Shown here piece by piece: positions 37,139-49,792 of a DNA stretch of 64,000 nucleotides. The stretch's first letter is position 1, and every line of letters begins with the position of its first letter. Origin of the DNA: Odiellus spinosus. Its lineage: Eukaryota; Arthropoda; Arachnida; Opiliones; Phalangiidae. Location: contig OY987226.1 in the NCBI GenBank assembly GCA_963920705.1, positions 15,998,501-16,062,500 of the forward strand. The letters run 5' to 3'. The translations under genes were made by a program, and so were the position numbers. A model generated the notes under the pieces. It was not told the DNA's origin and made no database searches. It was given only the letters and a program-made list of their open reading frames with translations.

Positions 37139-37245
37139 TTGATATTATAAAAGAACTTGTGCGCGACGTCTCGTTCGAATGTCGCTAACTACGTCACGAA
37201 ATCACGTGGCGTTAAGGTTATACAGGCATTTATTTCCGTTTTCAT
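37139..37245. repeat. Family B fragment joined to family A
   Basis: GATATTATAAAAGAACTTGT, CGTTCGAATGTCGCTAACTA and AAATCACGTGGCGTTAAGGT match other B copies. It stops at TTTTCATAAA, where family A begins. Confidence 0.65.
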
Positions 37246-37556
37246 AAACTAGAAATAAATTTAAAACTTACTCTGAAAATAGACTTAGCAGGATTCATGG
37301 AGGTCCTGATTTCGTATCGACCAATCGAACGAGATAGTAAGTCTCGTGGTGATATCGCGACTGGCTTTTGCTCGTTGGTCGCTAGACCCTACACGGAGAT
37401 CTCTATGAATCCCGCTAAGCCTATTTTCCGGGTAAGTTTTAAATTTATTTCTTGTTTAATATTTGTTTCCTAAACTTTTTATTGGTGGATTAGGCCTGTT
37501 TAAACGATAGGGAATCGTTAGAAAGCCATTTGTTATTATGTTGCATTTTCCCTTTA
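37246..37556. mobile_element. Family A element, left-truncated
   Basis: ACTAGAAATAAATTTAAAAC and TAGACTTAGCAGGATTCATG on the left; AATCCCGCTAAGCCTATTTT and TTATGTTGCATTTTCCCTTT on the right, then TTAA. The central part is close to 9350-9400 and 9660-9780, which flank the nested insert there. Confidence 0.75.
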
Positions 37557-37559
37557 AGG

Positions 37560-38907
37560 AAACCATTATATTGGAACTGAACTGAGGAAAGAGTATCTTG
37601 AACAAAATATTAGTTTTCTAATCGAATCACCTGAAATAGAAACCAAAATACGAGAGGCACTTGCTACAGCTTCAAAAGGGAAAATCTTCTACCCTTCCAA
37701 TACAATTTCTCTTATCCTTTATATTGCCAGAAATCTCAAGTCTCAGTAATACATTCAAAGCAGCGGGTTCTTTCAATTTTTGTGTTTTGATGTCTGAGGT
37801 AAAGTTAAGTAAAGTGGTTTTACTTTTGGATACGTGCAACTAGATATTTTTCCAAACGGTAGATTTGGTTTTCCAAAAATAGAAACGAAAATTGAATACC
37901 ATAGTAACATTTATATTCGGCTTGAAAAGGAACTAGTACATTCGAAAGCTACCCGCAACTTTAATTTAATAAACAGTTTTTCGTAACCACGGAATAGCGG
38001 CCTCATAGATTAATTCAATACAAATATTATATAAGTGTATCACGAAGGGGTAGACAATCGCGAACTCAGGCGTACAATATTTTTGAATTCTTTGCACTAT
38101 CAAAGCTGAATTCGGAGTTGATAAGAGTTCCAACTTAATGCACTGTCAAAGCTGAACTCAGTGAACTCAGTTGTACAGCGAATTGTGCGCCTATAAGACA
38201 TTATTTGGAGTCCCCTGATGCCTTATGGAACTATAGCTCAAAAGGAATTTATTCGGCCACAGTTTTACTTAAAATTAGGCATTTTTTGGAATTGAATTTT
38301 TCATAAGTCTTTAATACCTTTATTTAAAACCCGTTAGGTTATGAACTTGTGATATGGTGCCAGTTATTTCTGAAAGATAAAGTTTTTAAAATTATGACTA
38401 ACATGAAAAATAGATCTTTCCAATTTTAAGGCTTTAATTTAATTTTTTCGATAAGTTAAAGGTTTCTTTAGTTTTAGAAAGTTTGCATGTCTTCTATTGA
38501 GGTATAATAATGATGGCATGATCGTAAATGTTGAAGTTTTATAGCCATGGGGGTATGTAATATGAAATATTTTTTAAGACTGTTACATCATGGCTAATTG
38601 TTAAATTTCATTTCGGGAGGTTTCGGACCTTGGTTTTTCCTCAACCGCTCGCGATTTAAAATATTTCGTAACTATCAATAAAATTCTAAAATGCAACAAA
38701 ATTAAAATTACCAGCCCTTACCCTTACCGCATCCCTTTAAGTTTCGCTTTCCCAAAGGCGAAATTTAAAGAGTTCAGTATAGTGTTAAAGTGTTTTGGGG
38801 AATTCAGAGAATGCGCTCTTGATTGATGTCCGCGATATGTAAATAAGGTCGTGAGATAAGCGACTTTAAACTGGGGCTCTACACAAATCTAGGATACTTT
38901 CTTTAAC
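37560..38907. other. No feature recognised
   Basis: A 60-codon frame at 37661-37843 has no recognisable similarity. AAAGCTGAA(T/C)TC(G/A)G recurs near 38104-38160. Confidence 0.45.
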
Positions 38908-38977
38908 TTAGATTTGGCCTATTTAAAAGAGAAGGAATCGATAAAAAAATCATTTGTTGTTAGGTTTCATTCTCCCT
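38908..38977. repeat. Family A right-end fragment
   Basis: GGCCTATTTAAAAGAGAAGG, AAATCATTTGTTGTTAGG and CATTCTCCCT, then TTAA. A further short family A piece (AAATAGGCTTAGATAGATTC) is at about 39290-39330. Confidence 0.75.
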
Positions 38978-40231
38978 TTAAGCCTTCGGGGGGGAAAAGA
39001 CAACATTGCTTTAAATTGAACATTGCATAGGTACCCTATATATTTACTTGGAAGTATATTTCCAAACCCTCAAATCCCTAACGGGCTCGGCCGGAAGAAT
39101 CAACTAGGTTCGACCTATTTTTATATTGTTGGGTTTTTCACTTCCTGAGAATTTATTTACTGAGAAAATTATGAAAAAAGTATGATTTTATCAGTTTAAA
39201 TATATATTTTAATTTTTCACTGTAATTTTAATAGTACCATTAGGTATTGTTAATCTTCGATAATGGGGACCTATAGATATATTAAAGGGAAAATAGGCTT
39301 AGATAGATTCATGGAGATCACCTGAATTCCCCGTAAAATGACTATTTGGAGTAGTAATTACACTTTTAAACGAGTTTCATTAATTAAAAATTATATATTA
39401 AATTAGTATAGGATCCAAATGCACCCATACTAGAAGTAATATTATATAGAATAAAAGATAATATATTAAATATTAGTAAATTTGATTATTACCTGTTGAC
39501 AACTATACTCTATAATAAATTTAGATTACAGAATATAATCCCAAGTTTAGTTGACAACTCAATAGAGAAAATAAGTAGCCTATATAGATTTAGACATACT
39601 GCCAACTCGAGGTAGAATTTAGGAAAATAGTTATTAGCACGCAATCGTTACAGCGAAAAGCTTTACATAACGATTTTAGTTTAACGAAACTTCTAAGCCC
39701 CTTAAGTCTTAAACCACCTTTTTTGTTCTTTTGAAATTTAGTCCAAGATTTTATCAGGTATTGCGCGCTGTAGGTTCTAACTAACCTTTGAATCGTAAAG
39801 GATTTGGAGGAAGTGTAGCTTCGAATACGTTGCGAATTTAACTCGATCATAAAAATATTTTCCAATATCCATTAAGGGACGTTTTGGGATGGAATAAGCG
39901 TGTAAGAATAACGTGGATACTAAATTTGCGGTGTAACCCGGAACGCCCCTTAACAACGCCCTGGAAGTTATCGTTAATCAGTCGCGCAGTAGCTATAGCC
40001 ATAACTAAATTTATGAAATATATCATATCTTGATTTTCTTAATAAAGGGACGGTGAAAACTAATCAATTTCTCATGAAAACAAAATGTAATTTGAATAAC
40101 AATTAGTGAAATATAGTCATAGTTGAAAATTGTTAAGAATATATAAACAAAAGCCATATGTAATAACAAAAGTGGAGGAAAATTTGAAATACCTTCGGTC
40201 CATTTTGTTGAGTTCAGGTTGTCTCATTTTA

Positions 40232-40516
40232 GCTACGGTCACACTATCATATTTCTTAATCTTAATTGAAACGGTAAAATCAAACCGATATTCAAATCGC
40301 CAGGAATCGTTTTAAGCGTCACGTGTTCACGCATTATCTTTATAAATCGATTTATTGTAGCTTCATCTATCAGTTGTTGAAACCGAATCGGTATGAAACT
40401 GCTTCCCGAAGCAGTTTCGAGAAATCGAATCAAATCGATTCGAGAAGAGACGGTTTCCTGTTCGCACGACTCTAGCAAAACGTTTTGAAAAGGTTACTAG
40501 ACCTAATATGAACGTA
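40232..40516. mobile_element. PIF/Harbinger-like MITE, second copy
   Basis: Homologue of 9411-9652. Flanked by TTA on both sides (TTA before GCTACGGTCAC and TTA after ATGAACGTAG), a 3-bp duplication that fits PIF/Harbinger. Confidence 0.7.
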
Positions 40517-40573
40517 GTTAATGTCTTAAATTTAAAATTTATTTGCCATGGTGAATATTATATTATTTATTAT

Positions 40574-40764
40574 TAATTAAAAGACGGATACTTCATGGCG
40601 GTTATTAGAACTTTTTATTTGTCGGGAGCATCGTCAGCGAAGTTTTTTACTGTGAAATACAAGAGGATGTAACAAACTTAGCAAGATGCTGACGAAATAC
40701 CTTCCTTCCAAACTCGCGAAATAAAAAGTTCTAAGAACAGCCATGAAGTATCCGTCTTTTAATA
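40574..40764. mobile_element. Foldback MITE, about 190 bp
   Basis: ATTAAAAGACGGATACTTCA and TGAAGTATCCGTCTTTTAAT ends; inner CTTTTTATTTG and GAAATAAAAAG also pair. The minus 77-codon frame over it is incidental. Confidence 0.8.
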
Positions 40765-41121
40765 ATAAATAGTAGTTAATATCTATTTGGTCGAAATATG
40801 TTGGAATTTTCCATTTTGGAACATTTTTGACCAAACTAGAAGATTTTTTTCTGATTAAGAAAGCCAATTTCTTTGGTTATTCTATGGCAGTACAATAAAA
40901 TGAAAAGTAACTATAAAAAAAGGCTCGGAAATTTTTTCAGTCGAAAAATTTTGAAATCACGTGTTTGGCGAGAGATCAATTTGATGAGGTCCAAATTGGT
41001 TTGCGATTTTTCTTACAATTCAGAGACACTTCCTGAACGTCTTACTACGCATGAAACGTGTATTATTAGAAGCACATTCAATAAAAATTCCCTTTATTCA
41101 TTTTGCACTTCACTTTCCCTT

Positions 41122-44100
41122 TAAGGCAGAAGCACGTACGAAAATGGCAACAATGAATCGAGCAACTCTAGAAGGTTAATGCGCGAAACATTAAGAGCTA
41201 TATGATACGATATTCGTATCAGATGTTTGGTCCTAGAGGTTGAAGGGGGTTTGCCAAGTTAGGGGAAAAGTTGCTTTTATTGTTTGCTCTCTTATACTGG
41301 CCGCGCTCTGTCGTTTTATTTTTGCACGCTTCTCCGTTTCCATAGTGACTATCTTTTTTAGCTGTTTTGATATCGTGTCGCGCGAGCTATAGCCTTAAAG
41401 GGAACGTGTGAAAAACCAAATGTCACAATTATGGACATTTTACCTCGTAAATTACCGAGTTAGAAAATTTTACGTGTTGTAGTTGCGCTTATGGAAAACA
41501 CGCTTTCAGATTGTCTTTCCATCGAACTATTTAGTCAACTATCTATTTAAAGGACTCAAGCTCAAGCGGAGGACTTATTTTACAAAAACGTCACTATGAC
41601 GTCATAAAACCGGATTGAAATTACTTCCTTCATTGTCAAGTCACGTCACAGCGACATTTTTCAACTTGAGTTCCTTTAACAAGCGAGCTATTTTTTTTTA
41701 GCAAGCGTATAAGTTAGAATTGGTTAATTATTTTGATGAAATAAAGCCCGCTAACTATTGACGTGCTGCAAGAGGGATAACGTGATTGGCTGTCGGTCTT
41801 ACGCAATGACTGATATTTGAGGGGGAAACAATTCTGCTACGGCTAATAAAGTATTAAACGAGGCAGTTTAATATCTTGTTTGTTTTATGTACAAGTATAT
41901 TAGCCTTGTTTCCATTCCTACGGTCAAGAACTCATTTACACACCAACGTTTACATTTTGTGAGCAAAGATATTCTAAAAACCCATCCTCGGAAACTTGAT
42001 ATTGACAGTTGTTGGTTCGTAGATTTCGAAAATGAATTTCCCTGATAGTTAGTTTTTCAATGTTATCCATTATTGTGGATAAACCTTGTTTGATTCGTGC
42101 AAATACATAAATCAAATATTGCACAGTAAAATTCCAAACTATTAGCGTGAAACTACAAAGCTTAGCTTATAGAATCAGTCTCGGGAGAAAAATGAAACCC
42201 CATAAAGTGCTCTAGTTTTTTTTTGTTATACGAGATGTGAGAATACTAAAATCTTACGAATTTTAGTTGTATAAAATACACGGGAATGGTATACGAGATA
42301 CGCAGTATTATTATTTTTATGTTCAAAAAGCGAGTTTCTTAAATTGCTTAGACGAATATCATTACTTCGTCACGCTTTTATTTGATATTGTTTTTGGTCC
42401 CTAATTAATCCTGGTATAGTCATTTCGTGATGAAAAATATTAAATTTAATCTTTCCTGGAACTTCTTTAAGTATATATTTAACCAGTTTAAATTAGGCTA
42501 ATTGTGGGAAATAAATATAATCGTTAAATCTAATCAGAAACAGCTAGTCAATAATATTTCCAAAATTTATATTCGTAAACTTTAATGTTTGTTCATTATA
42601 TATCAATCGAGTTAAATTTAAAGGCTTGAAGAAAAATAAGTTAATTTAATTTTTAATTTCTTTTCATCCAACCTTTAACCTATAAAAATTTCTTAATTCA
42701 CTCGAGTATAAGCACTGTAATATTTCCAATAATTGTATTTCCAATAATATGTTCGGTTTTTGCCCTCTTGGCGGTTTTTATCTGACTCCAATAATTTGAA
42801 GTATTTGACGAAATCGGGAGTAAAATATATTCACGCATTATATATTATCGGAAGAATATTACGTGACTATTAACTTAAAACTTAAATATTTTTATAAATT
42901 ATATTTTTTATACTAACCTTATTAAGTAGGTAAACCCTATTCAATCAAAGCTAAATTAATCAAAACTTGTTTTCATATTTCCAATACATTTAGTAGGCCT
43001 AAATATTATTTGAAACTTTTTTAGACTAAGATACTAGATTAAACTGTTAAGTAATTGTCTCACTTGACAAATGAAAGATTTGTTGAAACTCCAATAAATA
43101 CTTTTGATCTTGCTGTTAAAAAATAAAATTCCCTTTAAAATTATTCAATTATATAAAAACTAATCTCCATTTAATTATAACAGTTTCGGACTTAATGAGA
43201 CACCATTTATAGAATACAAATTTAATTAGTTCCTGAATTTAACAAATTTCATTCTTATATTAAACTTAAATCAGATTCCCCTTTAAAAACATCTCAATGT
43301 CTCTTTAAAACAAATCAAATCCACGCAACCTTATCAGTGTTTGAAATTCTCGAGTTTCCTCCATATGACAGAGAGGAGGTAAGATGATGGTCAAAGACCT
43401 TCTAGGGTTCAACCAGGGTCAAGAAAGGAGGCCAGAAAAATGTGTGTCCTACCGTTTTCCGATGAGAAGCCTGTTGCCAGTTGGTGGTCACTGTCGAATG
43501 TTTTAGTCACGAATCTGTCCCGACTGTTGGGGGTCATTTAATCACGGTATAACGGTCCGTTCTCTCTTGAGTCCGATTCTCTACTGGAGAAGCGCCTCGA
43601 CGATCAGTCTGATCCACAAATCTCTCCCTTTTCTCTCTCTCTCTCTCACTCTCTCGGAGTTGTACAGCCGCTGTATCTCGGCGCTGTGCCGTGAACTCCC
43701 AGGAACTCCCTCTTTTACGTTGTGACGTCAATCCTTCCAAACTCTACACTATATATAAGCTACAATCTTCAGTCTTGTTTCCTTAAAGGATTGGTGAAAA
43801 GGAATAAATTTAAACCTAAAGTTTGGGTGAATACTATTCACTTATAGTTGCCGCTGTATCGAAAACTGATACTTCTAGGAAAAGGCAATGCTCTTTTTAG
43901 AGAAAAAACAATGAGTTTTACACAGAATAGCGTATCTTTTGCAAATTTTGCTACAGGTTACATAAAAATCAAAATTAGTCACAAGTATATATATATATAT
44001 TTATTTCTTTGTTGGAAACATTAGGACATCGTAATTTTCCAACTTGCACCACTAAGTAATTTTAACCAATAAAACCAACTGTATTTTTCATTTTATCTTC

Positions 44101-44900
44101 CCTTTAAATCTCGGAAAAAATCGTTGGCTAGCTGTTAAGTCTTTTTTTCCTTAGTTTATATAGGAAATCAATTGTTGAATCCTGTTCTACAAAGTTGCAT
44201 CCTCGATTTTTGCTACATCTGTAAAGTTGTTTCATTTAAGATATAATTTGATTTAACTGCCAATCCAAGAAATTGACAAAAAAGAAATTGAAAAAGCAAC
44301 TTTTGGAATTCTTTCAAAGCTATAGCTAGATAGTATAGACCAAATGTAACTAAACATTACACGCGACAGAATGTTTCCTAACGTAACTATCGCTCACGTA
44401 AAGCAAGAACCCACAGAAGAACCACTCAAATACATTAAAAGGTAGCATAGACAGTCTGGTACCGTGCAATACCATTTCTGATCCTATTTTACAGAAAACG
44501 TACCCTAAAAATCTATCTATATATAACTCCTGCATCGGATGGTTTTGTATTCTTTTTTTGGCTCCCTTTAGTGGTTTTAGCAATTATATAGAGTATACTT
44601 TAATTTAAAGAAATGCTGTTACATATTTTTTCGAATGTCTACGTATTATATGGTTTTCTTTTTTATATAATTTTATTAAAAATTTTACATCTTTGGGTTC
44701 AAATACCCATTGCCCCTGTTTGCCATTAGAGGACGCTTATGAACGCCAGGTTTTCATATGCACCTTAATCTATTGCGATAGGAGTTAATTGTTAATAGTT
44801 CTATAGGTGTCTAAAGGCGCGAGGATCAACTGTTGGCTATTCTGGAATAGATATACGCCTCATAATTAGTACAAATGTCTTTCTATACCGCATATGTATC
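41122..44900. other. Gene-free stretch
   Basis: Very AT-rich. A less AT-rich island at 43320-43760 has a (CT)n tract at about 43632-43655 and TATATATAAG at about 43749 with TCAGTCTTG about 20 bp on. This could be a TATA/initiator core promoter, but no gene follows that I recognise. A 68-codon minus frame there is driven by the CT tract. Confidence 0.35.
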
Positions 44901-45180
44901 CAGGGCCGGATTAAGCGATTTGGCGCCCGGGGGCAAAAATTATTCGCGCCCCCAAATTGAATGTAAAGCATTCATCACGCCTTCATTCGGAGAAAAATTC
45001 ATCACGCCCCCTCAATAGCTTCGCGCCCGGAAATCATTTCAAATTCAATACCTAACTTCAAGTTTTTCCTAATTTTAGTAAAATAATCACTCGGATTTGG
45101 GTATCACCGATTTCTTGGGCGCCCTCATCTGACTAGTTCCCTGACGCAGGTGGCTCCTCTGCCCCCCCACTCCCCGTATA
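44901..45180. repeat. hAT-like element end (CAGGGCCGGATTAAG)
   Basis: CAGGGCCGGATTAAGCGATT followed by GGCGCCCGGGGGCAAAAAT is typical of one terminus of a widespread hAT group. GCGCCC motifs continue to about 45120. No matching opposite terminus was found, so the copy looks truncated. Confidence 0.5.
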
Positions 45181-46202
45181 TATCTATATTCAATACTTTT
45201 CCCTAAAAATCGATGACAGCGTCACTTAAAACTCAGATTTACAGTTTAGTTTCTGAATGCAAATTACCTAAAATAATATTTTGCCAAAAACGTTCAAGTC
45301 ACGGATATAATCCTAACCCTTTCTAAATTCCGATCATAAATTAAAATGGATTTAAGTTAGAGCAAGGGCCATACGTTTAACGGGCCAAGAAAAACAATTC
45401 CATGGAAATATCCTGGATAGAATTTCTAATGCGTAACTAGTTTCCTGAGCAGCTCATTCTAATTTGACAGACCGGCTATATAGTATTGGATTAACCTCTC
45501 GCTAAACAGATCCTTCTGAACTAAGATGAAGCCAGAGAAGCAGAAAGTCAAGGAACTTTCACACCCACACGACACGGGGAGGGGGGACGTTTTCAAATCA
45601 ATATCTAAGTAACCAAATTTACATTATTTTGATTTAACTATATTAACTGTTCGTTGAATTGAAATTATTTTACAATTAAGACATAGATAGCCATAAACAT
45701 AATGCTAGAAAATAGGATTGCCATTTGTCATCGGCAAGCCTTTTTCAAGAACGGAAATGAGCGTTGCCAGGTCATCGCGATCGGTCGTTTGATTTAAGCC
45801 TATATGATCTTTTGATATACGTTTAGTTTAAGTGTAATTATTTATTACATTATTTTCTCAAAAATAGCTTCGAAATCTTTAAATCTAACCAAAATGATAA
45901 ATTCGAGAACCTCTCACCTAGCTTGAATTTTTTTGAAATTTAATTTTGTCTTTTTAACGAAATTTGTAAAAATCATTATTTTAATTAATATTTCTGACAA
46001 GCAGAATTAAAAGGAAGATGGGCCTCTTTTGATGGTTAATTACATGTTAACAAAGGTTTATGTAACTTAATTCCTTTGGTTTCAATTCGTTTTAACAGTA
46101 CAGTATTTAAACAGGTGTGCCTTGAAACCTATTTCTTGATAATGAAATTCTTTCATATTTCCCCCAAAGAGAGTTTCATATAAACTCCTGATTGTGGTTT
46201 AA
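45181..46202. other. No feature recognised
   Basis: AT-rich, no shared repeat or coding similarity recognised. Confidence 0.5.
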
Positions 46203-46580
46203 AGGGAGAATGCAACCTAACAAATGAATTATTTATCCATTCCTTATCGTTTAAATAGACCTAATCCCCCAGTAAAAAATACAAATATTAAACTAGAAAT
46301 CAATTTAAAACTTACCCGGAAAATAGACAGCTGGATTTATGGAGATCCTATATATCTTCGCAATGAAAAGTCATCGACAAATGAGTAAAGGCCCGTCGTT
46401 AAGGCGAGAGCTGCATGAAACTTCCAATAACATCGATTGGTCGCTGGCCCATCAATGCGAAGAAATTCAGGATCTATATGAATCCAGCTATGCCTGTTGT
46501 CCAGGTAAGTTTTAAATTTGTTTCTAGGTTAAAATTTGTTTATAATTTGTTTACTAGTGGATTAGGCCTATTTAAACGTT
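46203..46580. mobile_element. Family A foldback element, right end lost
   Basis: TTAA at 46199-46202, then AGGGAGAATGCAACCTAACA. Arms TTACCCGGAAAATAGACAGC and GGATCTATATGAATCCAGCT with the pair ATATCTTCGCAATGAAAAG / CAATGCGAAGAAATT. Homology stops at ATTAGGCCTATTTAAACG. Confidence 0.75.
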
Positions 46581-48277
46581 CATCCTCCTTTTAGCAAGTA
46601 TAATCTGAAAACAGTATAATTCTGTTACCACAATAAATGATCGTGTGTGTGTGAACGATCCTGAATCGAAACTAGATTCGTTAGGCCTTGAAAATTACAT
46701 TCGATATTCCAATCCCCCTAAAATGAGCTTTTTCATTAAGTCTTAATTACTTTTTTTATTCGCTAGGATAAACTAAAGGAGGGGGTGGGCTCCACAAGCG
46801 GGCAGAACAGGAGAAGTAAACTCTGGAATAAATTGGCTTTCTTTAATTCGGAATCTTGGGTTTTCGCTCCAATGCCTTCGTTAATTTCGTATACAGATCG
46901 AAAAACTTGCTTTAATTGAAACGTTTTTCTCGAGCTAGTTCAAAACTTTCCCGCAAAGCTGCTGCTTTACAAATCGAAACAATTTAGAAAGGAATTTATC
47001 TCTAATCACGTTTTTCCCACATACATTATTTCCCCGTCATTCAAAAAAAAATGATAGCGAATGTTGTAGTGTACTTTTTAATATTAATGAGTCATGTGGC
47101 ATAATCATATGCGTATAAATATATTGAAATTAATGGTATTCTTCTTACCTTGTTTGGGTAAATTGAAGAATAGCTTCTTCACTTCAAATAAAAAAAAATT
47201 ACTATTGCCAATCGATTCCTTGATCATTTTAAGTTATAAATCAAATCAAATTTTAAACCTCAAAAAATAAAAAAAAATAAAAAATGGTTAAAACTATTTA
47301 CCAGGAATTCATATATAAATATAGAAAGAATGGACATTTTGTCTTTACTGTATTACGATTATATAGTTACAGGGTGAGCCCCACACTTCAATGTAGAGCT
47401 CGGAATTCGTAAAACTTTTAAAAACGCGTCAATACACACGTGTAAAATTTCGAATATGTTTATATTTTGAAGTATTGAAAGTCTCTGTAAAGGTATATAT
47501 TTAATAGAAAACATTTTATTAAATGAGTTTGAAAGCGAGGCAAAATGAATATAGGGTTCTTATCCATAATTAAGGCTGGTTTGTTACCATCTCTTTTAAT
47601 TTTGTTCCTTTCTCTCTCTTTCCATCTTTTGGCTGTACGCCTATTCTCCCTATGGGATTAGCCGGGGAAAGACGCTGGGAAAAGTCGTAAAGCTTAACGA
47701 ATGCGCGGACAGCCGCCCGCCTGCACGTGAAAGATAAAATGAACTGTAATTAACGACCCTTTGAATCCAGAGATTAATCAATTAGTTAATAGACTAAACC
47801 CCTTCCATAAAGAAAGTTTTCGAGGTTGGATAAAGTTTCATTTATTTACTTTTTGAAACAAATGTAAATAGATTCTATTTGTTAATTTAGTCAAGTTTAA
47901 GGGAATCGTCACGGTAGGGTAGATCTAATTAACAAATGGATCAAACCATTTTTTATATTTGCTTATTGACCCGCGATTATAAATATTAAGGGTAATTATT
48001 AAAATTTATAATTAAGACATTAATAGGTCTTGGAAGAATTTAAGTAGCCTAATATTCTCTTCAGACTCTCCTAGCTAATTGGGCGGTTCTGGAGAAATTC
48101 AGCGGTTCACTCATAAATCTTGGTGTTTTTGTGAACTTGATACGTAAAAATAAACCCCGCAAAAATATAATTTTTTTCACAAATTAAAACTATAGAATAA
48201 TTGAAGTATTTAAAGAGTTAGTGTTTTAACCGAATCTCCAAAAGTAAATTAAAGTACTAATGGTTAAACATAAGACA
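46581..48277. other. No feature recognised
   Basis: AT-rich; a short (GT)n at about 46640. No gene or shared repeat recognised. Confidence 0.5.
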
Positions 48278-48511
48278 TCAAATACTCCTGGTTTGAATTT
48301 TAATTAAAAGCGACGATGTAACGGTGGTATTATCTCCCTGCATGTTGAGGCACTTGGTATGAAACCACTTCTGGCATAATGGTCCTTCGTAAAAAATCTC
48401 ATCTGGTTTTTCTTTACAGGTTTCTGAGTTTCTCGCAATGTTCACAAGGCCAAGTATAGTTGAGAATAGGTCCGGGATTAACTTCAACATCCCAGCAGGA
48501 AGGAAAGTCAT
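48278..48511 (-). pseudogene. Degenerate PHD-finger-like fragment
   Basis: The minus frame holds CKEKPDEIFYEGPLCQKWFH then TKCLNM. CxxWFHxxCLxM is the second half of a PHD zinc finger, as in chromatin proteins and in ORF1 of some non-LTR retrotransposons. The expected Cys at FYEG is Tyr, an earlier Cys pair is incomplete, and there is no further domain. I infer a relic, perhaps of a retrotransposon; the ATG is not meaningful. Confidence 0.4.
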
Positions 48512-48559
48512 TAAAGCGTACGGTATATAGTCTTATTCCAAATTATTTAGTTAGAAAAT

Positions 48560-48790
48560 AATAGCGCAGATAGTCCCTTTAAAGGCCCTATCTGCTCTAA
48601 AATATGCCCCTTTAAAATGATCTTCCCTTGACATGCACACATCCTAGCTTTGACTGTATAGTTTGTTATTGTCAACGTCGTCTACAAAGCTAGAAAAGGC
48701 GACTTTAAAAGGGATTTAAAATCACAGAGAGTCCTTTTAAAGGCCCAATTTGCTCAGAATTTTGCCCCTTTAATAAGCTCTTCCCTTTTG
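48560..48790. repeat. Family F repeat with internal direct duplication
   Basis: GTCCCTTTAAAGGCCCTATC, TGCTCTAAAATATGCCCCTT and a second similar run from 48728 (GTCCTTTTAAAGGCCCAATT, TTTTGCCCCTTTAA). The middle GACTGTATAGTTTGTTATTG, TCAACGTCGTCT is the unfilled counterpart of the 281-bp insertion at 20896. Confidence 0.7.
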
Positions 48791-48949
48791 CCCAGCAACC
48801 CTTAACTTTATATGTCCTCCCTGATTTAAAAGGGAACTCAAGGGTTAATAAATGTTCATTCATTCTTAACTGTACTAGGCATAGTTATGATCAACCTCGA
48901 ATGAATGAATGACTGGTTTATTTCCTTCCATATAAATGGTTCCTTTTAA

Positions 48950-49276
48950 AGGGAGCCCAAAGGGGGTGCAAAAGACCAATATGGGGGGGGAAGACATTTT
49001 TAAAAAACGTCACTATCACGTGATAGGGAACTATTTTTCGTGAAGAGCCCTGGCGTAAATAGGCATCATCCGGATCCGGGGTGGAGCCACGAGGCCCACG
49101 TTGGAGTAGGGAGTGGGAGGACTCGGGGAAACGCGGAATACTACATATCGGGGAACGCGCCCAAACACCTAGCGCCAGGATAGTTCTAGCGGCTATTTTG
49201 AACCCCACAATTGGTTCCCATGATGACGTATTTTAAAAATGTCGACCCCTCTATTTGCACTCCCTTTGGGCTCCCT
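48950..49276. mobile_element. 327-bp TTAA element, tandem copy 1
   Basis: Inverted ends AGGGAGCCCAAAGGG and CCCTTTGGGCTCCCT. TTAA precedes (48946-48949) and follows (49277-49280). GC-richer than the surroundings. TTAA duplications are typical of piggyBac and Kolobok. The minus open frame across it is 96 codons without recognisable domain. Confidence 0.85.
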
Positions 49277-49280
49277 TTAA

Positions 49281-49607
49281 AGGGAGCCCAAAGGGGGTGC
49301 AAAAGACCAATATGGGGGGGGAAGACATTTTTAAAAAACGTCACTATCACGTGATAGGGAACTATTTTTCGTGAAGAGCCCTGGCGTAAATAGGCATCAT
49401 CCGGATCCGGGGTGGAGCCACGAGGCCCACGTTGGAGTAGGGAGTGGGAGGACTCGGGGAAACGCGGAATACTACATATCGGGGAACGCGCCCAAACACC
49501 TAGCGCCAGGATAGTTCTAGCGGCTATTTTGAACCCCACAATTGGTTCCCATGATGACGTATTTTAAAAATGTCGACCCCTCTATTTGCACTCCCTTTGG
49601 GCTCCCT
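49281..49607. mobile_element. 327-bp TTAA element, tandem copy 2
   Basis: Same orientation as copy 1, period exactly 331 bp; read side by side I saw no difference between the copies. The TTAA at 49277-49280 is shared and a third TTAA is at 49608-49611. Confidence 0.85.
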
Positions 49608-49792
49608 TTAAATCAGGGAGGAGTAAAAACTCGAAAGGGGTGTAAAAATACAAAGTTAGACACGATACAATTATAAATACAGAGAACAGTAAATGGTTAA
49701 TATTTAGCAAAAGTTAGAACAAAAGTTAATACGCGTCACACCACACCACAAACGTTTGACTTTCATTAAAAGTGGTAGGGCCCCAATTAATT

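Larger units (their letters stand above)
40045..41121. repeat. Family D composite repeat with two nested elements
   Basis: The outer sequence (CCATTTTGTTGAGTTCAG; CATTTTGGAACATTTTTGAC; GTCCAAATTGGTTTG; end TTTCCCTTTAAGG) is related to 56290-56680, 37030-37145 and 63800-64000. Nested in it are a PIF-like element (40232-40516) and a foldback (40574-40764). Frames of 61-83 codons across it are incidental. Confidence 0.55.

Noticed and set aside
44690-44712. GGGTTCAAATACCC resembling a tRNA B box
   Set aside because: No matching A box or acceptor stem at the right distance.
48918-49539. Two minus frames (96 and 117 codons) with identical N-terminal parts, looking like duplicated genes
   Set aside because: They are the two tandem copies of the 327-bp TTAA element; no recognisable domain and frames cross the inverted ends.
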